A stretch of 64,000 nucleotides of DNA from Engelhardtia mirabilis (GTDB taxonomy: Bacteria > Planctomycetota > UBA1135 > GCA-002686595): assembly GCA_007751255.1 (NCBI GenBank), contig CP036296.1, positions 1,240,001 to 1,304,000 on the forward strand, written 5' to 3'. The notes below the pieces were generated by a model. That model did no database searches, was not told where the DNA came from, and saw nothing but the letters and a program-made list of their open reading frames with translations. Made by a program: the position numbers and the translations under genes. Positions 57,786 through 64,000 of the stretch are shown piece by piece. Position 1 is the stretch's first letter. Every line of letters starts with the position of its first letter.

Positions 57786-59570
57786 ATGATGCTCACCAAG
57801 CTGCTGGTTCCCCTACTGCTGTGCGCCGGTACCGCCGCCGCGCAGACCTATCCCCTTCCGGCGACCACGGGCAGCACCACCGCGACGGAGGGCACGGCTC
57901 CCTTCCTGCTTCCGGCGGGCGTCACCCAGACCAAGATCGCCGACCGCCTGACCCTGACACTCCAGGGCCTGCCCGCGACCTTCGGCAATTGGGACATGAT
58001 CGCCCTGGATCCGACCAGCCGCTTCGTCTTCGTGCCGGCGGAGGTCTCCCAGGGCTCGGGCCTGTTCCGCTTCGACACCCAGGACTCGAGCTTCGAGCTG
58101 TTGATGGTCGGCGACAACAGCGGCGTGCGTGAATCGGACCCCGCCCAGTGGAGCGCGGCCACCGACGACTTCGGACGCTTCGACCCGGCCACTTGGACGC
58201 CTTGGGGGTCAGTGCTGACTGCCGAGGAGACCACCGGCGGGCGCCTGTTCGAGGTCCGAAACCCCCTCGCGACCGGCGGCCCCTACGACGTGGTCTGGCA
58301 CTCGGGGATCCCCGCCCTGCGCCACGAGGGCCTGCGCCTGGACTCCCTCGGCAACGTCTACATGGTCGACGAGGACAACTCGGGCTCGATCTACAAGTTC
58401 GCGCCCAAGACGCCGGGCGACCTGTCGGTGGGCCAGTCCTTCGTGCTGCGCGTCGACGCCTACGCCGCCAACCCCCTGGCCAACGCGGCCCTGGATTGGA
58501 GCGCGCCGGTGAACCTCTCGGCGAGTCGCTTCGGCGCCGCGACTTGGGTGCCCATGACCGACGCGGACGGCGTTGCCCTGACCGCGGCGGATCCCTTCGC
58601 CTTCGTGACGACCACCGGCGGTCGCAACGCGGCGGACGAGCTGAAGGGCACGCCCTACGGCCGGCCGGAGGACCTGGAGGTGTCGTTCCTCGCGAATGGC
58701 CACGAGGTGCTGTTCTGTTCGCTGACCTCCGAGAACCGCGTGGTCTCGATCGAGTTGAGCGACCCGACGCACTGCACGGTGCGCGTCTTCGTGGACTTCG
58801 ACACGCTCAACCTGGCCACCGGCCTCGACGTCAACCCCTTGCAGCAGAGCCCCACGGTCAGCCCCGGGCCGGACACCGCGACCAACTTCGACGATCCGGA
58901 CAACCTGGCCGTGGATGCCTTCGGCGACATCTACGTGGTCGAGGACCAGAACCCGGGCGACGTGTGGAAGTGCGTCGACGCGGACCGCGACGGCGTGGCC
59001 GAGGGGATGGGGATCTGGCTCAGCCTGGGGGTGGCCGGCACCGAGCCGACGGGGCTGATCGCCGATCCGAACGACCCCTACCGCTTTTGGCTGTGCGTGA
59101 TGCACCCCGACAGCGCCAACGACGCTCTGTGGGCGCTGGACACGCGGCCCTATCCGGGATCGGACGATGACCTGGTGCTGCGCACGGGCGTGAACGGACC
59201 CGCGGTCGCCCTGCCCGGTGAGTTCGTGAAGGCCGCCGGCGCCGGCGACACGGTGGCCCTCGAGGTCGAGTCCCCGGGCGGGACGCACCTGGGCGAGCCG
59301 TACATCGTCTTCGGCCAGGGCGCCCTTGCGGGTGGCTTGATCCCGAGCCCGTTCATCGCGGGGTCGTGGCTGAACCTGCTGTGGCCCGCGGTGATCCTGG
59401 ATGGCACCACCAACTTCGTCGCGCCGGTGAACCTGCCCGGCGGCGGCTCGTCCGCGAGCCTGGTGGTACCCAGTGGTCTGGCCGGCTTCTCGATCGCCAT
59501 TCAAGCGGTGACGATCGGTGCGGGTGGATTGACCCTGACCGAAGCGCACGAGTTGACGGTCGTCAACTGA
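57786..59570 (+). CDS. Secreted PhoX/DUF839-like protein 1
   Basis: 594 residues, signal peptide MMLTKLLVPLLLCAGTAAA. TPWGSVLTAEETTGGRLFE, HEGLRLDSLGNVYMVDEDNSG and GRPEDLEV are the conserved propeller motifs of PhoX-type (DUF839) proteins, Ca/Fe alkaline phosphatases; the Glu pair in TAEE and the acidic DEDNSG are typical metal ligands, but I cannot verify all ligands or the catalytic centre. PhoX is usually Tat-exported; here the leader is Sec-like, and the last ~120 residues are the local C-terminal beta module. Alkaline phosphatase activity is possible, not assured. Confidence 0.75.
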   Translation: MMLTKLLVPLLLCAGTAAAQTYPLPATTGSTTATEGTAPFLLPAGVTQTKIADRLTLTLQGLPATFGNWDMIALDPTSRFVFVPAEVSQGSGLFRFDTQDSSFELLMVGDNSGVRESDPAQWSAATDDFGRFDPATWTPWGSVLTAEETTGGRLFEVRNPLATGGPYDVVWHSGIPALRHEGLRLDSLGNVYMVDEDNSGSIYKFAPKTPGDLSVGQSFVLRVDAYAANPLANAALDWSAPVNLSASRFGAATWVPMTDADGVALTAADPFAFVTTTGGRNAADELKGTPYGRPEDLEVSFLANGHEVLFCSLTSENRVVSIELSDPTHCTVRVFVDFDTLNLATGLDVNPLQQSPTVSPGPDTATNFDDPDNLAVDAFGDIYVVEDQNPGDVWKCVDADRDGVAEGMGIWLSLGVAGTEPTGLIADPNDPYRFWLCVMHPDSANDALWALDTRPYPGSDDDLVLRTGVNGPAVALPGEFVKAAGAGDTVALEVESPGGTHLGEPYIVFGQGALAGGLIPSPFIAGSWLNLLWPAVILDGTTNFVAPVNLPGGGSSASLVVPSGLAGFSIAIQAVTIGAGGLTLTEAHELTVVN

Positions 59571-59833
59571 CGCGCGCGCGCGAGAGCGGCGGGGTGTGAG
59601 GCCAGTGCGAATGGCGCGCGAAGCTGCGGTCGTTCGTGGGTCAATCGCACACCAAGCGCGTGGCCCGAGTGTGTACGGATCCTTGCGCGCACTTCTCGCG
59701 TCGCTGACCGGGCGCTGCGCGGGACTTGATGTCGGACAGCGAGGCTGTGCGCCGTGACGACGGGTGAGTTCGCGCATCGACGCGACCCGTCGTCCTTCGT
59801 GCATCCGCCCACTTGGGCAGTCCGACTCCCGAC

Positions 59834-61618
59834 ATGCTGAAGTCTCAAATTCTGGTCCTGGCGACGATCCCCGCGAGTGCGAGCATCGCCCTGGGCCAGA
59901 CGTTCCCCCTGCCGGCGACCGCCGGTGACACGACTCCGACCGAGGCCACGGCGCCCTTCCTGACTCCGACCAGCGTGATCCAGACCCTGATCACCGATCG
60001 CGACACGCTGACACCCCTCGGCCTGCCCGCCAGCTTCAGCAACTGGGACATGGTCGCCTTCGACGAGACCAGCCGCTTCGTCTTCATCCCCGCCGAGGTC
60101 TCCAGCGGCGCGGGGGTGTTCCGCTACGACACCCAGGACGGGACCTTCGAGGTGCTGCTGGAAGGCAATGGCTCTGGGGTTCGTGAGTCCGACCCCCTGG
60201 CCTGGAGCGCCACGAACGACGACTACGCCCGCCTCGACCCGGCCACCCTCACGCCCTGGGGCTCGGTCCTCACCGGTGAGGAGACCACCGGCGGCCGCCT
60301 GTTCGAGATCCTGGATCCGAAGTCCGCCACCCCGACCGTCGTCTGGCGCTCCAACATCCCCGCCGTGGGCCACGAGGGGCTGCGCCTGGGTGCCGGCGGC
60401 GAGGTCTACTTCGTCGACGAGGACAACTCCGGTTCGCTCTACAAGTTCGTACCGAAGGTCGCCGGCGATCTCTCGGTGGGGCAGAGCTTCGTGCTCAGCG
60501 TCGATGCCTTCGCCGCGGACTCCACGGTCGATGCCTCGGCCAACTGGGACAACGCCGCAAACCTGGCGGCTGCGCGCTTCGGCGCCGCCTCGTGGGTGGC
60601 GCTGACCGACGCCGACGGCGTGGCCCTGACCACGGCCGATCCCTTCGCCTTCGTCAATACCACCGGCGGGCGCACGGCGGCCGACGAGTTGGTCGGCACG
60701 CCCTACGGTCGCCCCGAGGACCTGGCCGTCGGCTTCCTGGCGAACGGCAACGAGGTCGTCTACTGCACCCTGACGAGCGAGAACCGCGTGCTCTCCATCG
60801 AGCTGACGAGCGCGGACACGGCCTTCGTGCGCGAGTTCGTCAACTTCGACACGATCGACCTGGCCACGGGGCTCGACGTCAACCCGACCCAGAACGAGCC
60901 GACCACCAGCCCGGGTCCGGACTCGGCGACCAACTTCGACGATCCCGACAACCTGGCGATCGACGCCTTCGGCTCGATCTACATCCTCGAGGACGAGGGC
61001 CCCGGCGACATCTGGAAGTGCGTCGACGCCGACGGCGATGGCGTCGCCGAGGGCATGGGGATCTTCGCGAGCCTGGGCGTCGACGGCTCCGAGCCGACCG
61101 GCCTGCTCGCCGACCCCAACGATCCCTACCGCTTCATCGTCTGCATCCAGCACCCCTCGAGCGGCAACGACGCCCTGTGGCAGCTCGACGCCAAGCCCTA
61201 CCCGGCGGTCGGCGGTGACCTGGCGCTGCGCACGGGCGTCAACGGCGCCCCCAACGCCTTCCCCGGCGAGTTCGTCAAGGCCGCGGTCGCCGGTGACGTC
61301 GCCACCCTCGAGGTCGCCTCGCCCGCGGGCTCCCTCGAGCTGCAGCCCTTCGCGCTGTTGGCCCAGGGCGTGGTGCCCGGGACGGTCCAGGCCAGTCCCT
61401 TCTTCGCCGGCCTGTGGCTCGACGCGCTGCTGCCCGTCGTGACCCTCGACGGCGCGCTGAACCTGATCAACCCGGTCAATCTGCCCCTGGGCGGCTCGTC
61501 GGTCGACGTCGTGATCCCCGCCGGCCTGGCCGGGATCAGCATCGTCGTCCAGGGCGTCTCCCTCGCCGCGAGCGGGATCGTCTTCACCGACGCCCACGAG
61601 CTCGTGATCGAGGGCTGA
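59834..61618 (+). CDS. Secreted PhoX/DUF839-like protein 2
   Basis: 594 residues, the same length as its upstream neighbour and alignable throughout (TPWGSVLTGEETTGGRLFE, VGHEGLRLGAGGEVYFVDED, GRPEDLAVGFLANGNEV, DATNFDDPDNLA-type stretch). Signal peptide MLKSQILVLATIPASASIALGQ from the ATG at 59834. A tandem duplicate of the gene at 57786 with its own ~260-base upstream region. C-terminal beta module retained. Confidence 0.75.
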   Translation: MLKSQILVLATIPASASIALGQTFPLPATAGDTTPTEATAPFLTPTSVIQTLITDRDTLTPLGLPASFSNWDMVAFDETSRFVFIPAEVSSGAGVFRYDTQDGTFEVLLEGNGSGVRESDPLAWSATNDDYARLDPATLTPWGSVLTGEETTGGRLFEILDPKSATPTVVWRSNIPAVGHEGLRLGAGGEVYFVDEDNSGSLYKFVPKVAGDLSVGQSFVLSVDAFAADSTVDASANWDNAANLAAARFGAASWVALTDADGVALTTADPFAFVNTTGGRTAADELVGTPYGRPEDLAVGFLANGNEVVYCTLTSENRVLSIELTSADTAFVREFVNFDTIDLATGLDVNPTQNEPTTSPGPDSATNFDDPDNLAIDAFGSIYILEDEGPGDIWKCVDADGDGVAEGMGIFASLGVDGSEPTGLLADPNDPYRFIVCIQHPSSGNDALWQLDAKPYPAVGGDLALRTGVNGAPNAFPGEFVKAAVAGDVATLEVASPAGSLELQPFALLAQGVVPGTVQASPFFAGLWLDALLPVVTLDGALNLINPVNLPLGGSSVDVVIPAGLAGISIVVQGVSLAASGIVFTDAHELVIEG

Positions 61619-61644
61619 GCTGATGGTGGGGCGAGGTCGCCGGG

Positions 61645-63894
61645 TCAGTCGTCTTCGACCAGAAGGACGGCCTCGGCGACCTCGCCCTCCCGGACCTGGA
61701 CCGTCTCCTCGTGCACGAGCCTGCGGGGCTCGCCGCTCTCGTCGAGGCCGCCCAGGTAGCGCGAGAAGCGCACCGTGACCTGCCCGAGGGGGGCGGCGAG
61801 CAGTTTGTTCGTGCCGCTGCGCACGCTGTCGAACGTGAACGAAACACCGTCCTGCTCGATGTAGACGACAGCGGTCTCCTGGGGGCCCTCGTAGTGCACG
61901 CGCACCTCGCCGCCGGGAGCGACCGGAACCTCGATCGTCTCCAGGGTCTCGCCCGCCCTCGACTGCAGGCCGCGCACGACGCCCAGTCGACCGTCGTCGG
62001 CGATCCCGCTGAGTTGGTAGGTACCCGGGACCAGACCGCCGAATCCAGTGGGTTGCGAGCGCTGGGCGTTCCCGTGGCGGAAGTCGAGGGGACCAGCCTC
62101 GAGCCAGAGGTCGCCCGCCAACTGCTCGCCGGTGATCGGGTCGACCAGTATCGCGCTCAACTGAGCCCCGACGCGGAACTGCAGGAGCGCGTCGGTGGTG
62201 CCCGTCGGCAGGTCCAGGGGATCGGGCGGCGCCGTGAACCCGGAGGAGATCTGCCTCCAGGCTTGCACTCGCCACAGACCCGGGAGGAGTGGCCCGATGC
62301 GGAAGGTGCCGTCCTGCTTGGCGACCGAGAAGTGCGCCCCCGCCTCGCCGCCGATCTTCGAGGCGATGACGGTGAAGCCGCCGATGGGCTCGCCCTCGTG
62401 GTCCACGGCGCGGCCGGCGATCCACTCCCCACGGTGGACCACGACGCGGGCTTCGACCTCGCTGTCGCCGGGATCGACGTCGACCCTCGTCAACTGGGGC
62501 GCGATGGCGCTCTCGTCGGCGATGCCCGGGAGACTCTTGGGGGCCACGCACCAACGACCCGGCTGAACCCCGTGGAACTCGACCACGCCGGATGCGTCGG
62601 TCGAGCCCGAGTCGAGCGGGTCGGCTTGCCGGGGGGCAAGCTCGACCTGCCAGGACGCAGAGCCCGGGTAGAGGTGCACCAGGACGCCCGATTGGGGCAC
62701 ACCGGTCCCGTCGACGGCCGTCACCCGCACCGTCGCGCCGGATTCCACCGACCAGTTCAGCTCGCGTCTTTCGCCCGGCTTCAGCACCAGGTCCTGGGGC
62801 GTGCGCTGGAGCACCTCGCGGCCGGCGCGCAGCTCGATCTGCAGCGGCTTCTCGGGTAGGAGGCCGGCCAACTCGAAGGAGCCGTCGACCGCGTCGACGG
62901 GGGCCTGCCAGACGAGATCACCACCGTTGTTGTTGGCCTCGCCGCGGACTCTCAGGTGGTGCGCGGCGCAGGTCGCGGTGATCGTCGCGGGCTCGTCCAG
63001 CCCGCGGATGGTGCCGACCAGCGTTGCGGCGAGCTGCATGCGGATGAGCAGGGGCCGCTCGGGGTCGAGCCCGTCTTCGTCGACGCGGAACCGGACAGGG
63101 ACGCGCTCCGCGGTCGTTGCAGTTGCGGACCCGTCGCCGAACTTGGCGAGGTCGAAGGTGAAGCGCCCGGCGGAGTCGGAGCGGGTGACGCCCGCGTCCG
63201 CGTCGCCACTGGCCGCGACGGCGGGGCCAGTCGCGGAACCGCGGCGACGCGGAGGCACCGGGCGGATCGAGACGCCCGCCAGGGGCTGCCCGTTGACCGC
63301 ATCGACCACCAGACCGTGGAAGGTCCCGCTCGGTCGCTCCACGACGAGTTCCACCTCACGCGTCTCGCCGGGGCTGAGGGTCAGCCAGGTCGATTGGTTC
63401 GGGCGGTAGTAGGCCCCCTCGGGCCCCTTGGCCGAAACGAGGAGCCTCTGGTCCGGCGGGACTTCGACCAGAACGAGTCCGTCGCTGCCCACGATCAGGT
63501 CCTTTTCGACAGCGCCGCGACCGGCCGCTGGCGGCGCGAGTTCGCTATCGACTTGCTCATTGAGATTGACTCGCACCGATGCACCGGCGAGCGGCGCGCC
63601 GAACCCGTCGATCACTCGGATCGCGAGCAGAGTCTCGACCCCGGCCGCGGCCTGAGCTGCTTCGACCCGAGCCGCCGTGGTCCCATCCGGAACCAGGTCC
63701 AGCTCGGCCATGGCTCCTTCGGTCTCGGTCGTCGCGGTGAAACTCGGCGCAGGGGGCACCGTCGGCAGCGCTGCACGGTTCGAGCCCGTGTTCCGATCGA
63801 ACAGGATCAGGGCGGCGACGACGAGGGCCACCGCGACGAAGACGGGCACGATCGAGCGCGTGAGTCCGCGTTGACCCGGATGAAGTCGGTGCAT
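61645..63894 (-). CDS. Membrane-anchored protein with carboxypeptidase-regulatory-like repeats
   Basis: 749 residues. The start codon ATG at 63894 overlaps the stop of the upstream paralogue (TGATG), implying translational coupling. A basic N-terminus and one helix (SIVPVFVAVALVVAALILF) anchor it, with the rest outside. Several Ig-like units follow (LLAIRVIDGFGAPLAGASVRV; GTFHGLVVDAVNGQPLAGVSI; AVDHEGEPIGGFTVIA) of the carboxypeptidase D regulatory-like/CnaB type: G-x-V-x-D-x-x-G-x-P-x-x-G-x-x-V. No enzyme domain. Likely surface or periplasmic scaffold. Confidence 0.8.
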   Translation of the reverse strand: MHRLHPGQRGLTRSIVPVFVAVALVVAALILFDRNTGSNRAALPTVPPAPSFTATTETEGAMAELDLVPDGTTAARVEAAQAAAGVETLLAIRVIDGFGAPLAGASVRVNLNEQVDSELAPPAAGRGAVEKDLIVGSDGLVLVEVPPDQRLLVSAKGPEGAYYRPNQSTWLTLSPGETREVELVVERPSGTFHGLVVDAVNGQPLAGVSIRPVPPRRRGSATGPAVAASGDADAGVTRSDSAGRFTFDLAKFGDGSATATTAERVPVRFRVDEDGLDPERPLLIRMQLAATLVGTIRGLDEPATITATCAAHHLRVRGEANNNGGDLVWQAPVDAVDGSFELAGLLPEKPLQIELRAGREVLQRTPQDLVLKPGERRELNWSVESGATVRVTAVDGTGVPQSGVLVHLYPGSASWQVELAPRQADPLDSGSTDASGVVEFHGVQPGRWCVAPKSLPGIADESAIAPQLTRVDVDPGDSEVEARVVVHRGEWIAGRAVDHEGEPIGGFTVIASKIGGEAGAHFSVAKQDGTFRIGPLLPGLWRVQAWRQISSGFTAPPDPLDLPTGTTDALLQFRVGAQLSAILVDPITGEQLAGDLWLEAGPLDFRHGNAQRSQPTGFGGLVPGTYQLSGIADDGRLGVVRGLQSRAGETLETIEVPVAPGGEVRVHYEGPQETAVVYIEQDGVSFTFDSVRSGTNKLLAAPLGQVTVRFSRYLGGLDESGEPRRLVHEETVQVREGEVAEAVLLVEDD

Positions 63895-64000
63895 CACTCG
63901 TCTTCAACCCGATAGACCACCTCGGCGACCTCACCCGCGCGGATCTCGACTGACTCCTCGTGCACGAGCTTGCGGGACTCGCCGTTCTCGTCGAGGCCGC
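63894..64000 (-). CDS. C-terminal end of a paralogous regulatory-like protein, cut by the window edge
   Basis: The visible 34 codons (GLDENGESRKLVHEESVEI..., ending RVEDE) match the end of the downstream gene (GLDESGEPRRLVHEETVQV..., ending LVEDD). The gene continues past base 64000 and forms a tandem, translationally coupled pair with its neighbour. Confidence 0.75.
   Translation of the reverse strand, partial: GLDENGESRKLVHEESVEIRAGEVAEVVYRVEDE

Noticed and set aside
1-64000. CRISPR array, prophage, insertion sequence or tRNA genes
   Set aside because: No regularly spaced short repeats, integrase, transposase, phage structural genes or recognisable cloverleaf sequence were seen on reading both strands.

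Overview
The window is a very GC-rich bacterial chromosome segment dominated by long secreted proteins of low annotation. ELWxxDGT-repeat proteins, PhoX/DUF839-like proteins, P-domain/FG-GAP proteins and a recurring C-terminal beta-rich module together suggest a large-genome member of the Planctomycetota. This is inferred from gene style only; no rRNA or tRNA was found to confirm it.

Layout. 1-15.5 kb: accessory region of secreted proteins, several decayed genes (phosphoketolase remnant, two broken copies of the protein at the left edge, a frameshifted FG-GAP gene) and one hybrid sensor histidine kinase. 15.5-19 kb: error-prone DNA polymerase dnaE2. 19-31.7 kb: a complete diversity-generating retroelement (DGR) with three target genes. 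31.7-46 kb: a P-domain/FG-GAP secreted protein, three large ELWxxDGT-repeat secreted proteins and an amber-interrupted secreted gene. 46-52 kb: M48-like membrane peptidase, a lone Avd-like gene, an S8 protease and an alpha/beta-hydrolase fold protein. 52.8-56 kb: AlbA_2/Schlafen-like regulator and a peroxide-defence cluster (ahpC-ahpD divergent from oxyR). 56-64 kb: TPR-sulfotransferase-like protein, two PhoX-like paralogues of equal length, and tandem carboxypeptidase-regulatory-like proteins running off the right edge.

The DGR is the notable system. A reverse transcriptase with YVDD and the DGR-type LPIGAATSQ motif lies downstream of a 129-bp template repeat (TR, 23239-23367), an Avd-like helical-bundle gene, and a gene joining a DNA-binding HTH to a helical domain. 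Three 129-bp variable repeats (VR1-3) form the last codons of three large proteins. VR1 differs from TR at 18 positions and VR3 at 14, all of them TR adenines; VR2 differs at 16, of which 12 are adenines. Each target has the same logic: an N-terminal TIR-like/deoxyribosyltransferase-like Rossmannoid pair (putative effector), a central switch (NACHT ATPase twice, Ser/Thr kinase plus membrane segment once) and a C-terminal FGE-sulfatase-type domain carrying the VR (putative hypervariable sensor). A truncated HTH gene and a ~95 % identical spacer downstream of the second NACHT gene are the footprint of tandem duplication of a target. The inferred job is self-versus-nonself or ligand recognition coupled to an NAD/nucleotide-consuming response, with the sensors renewed by one mutagenic retroelement.
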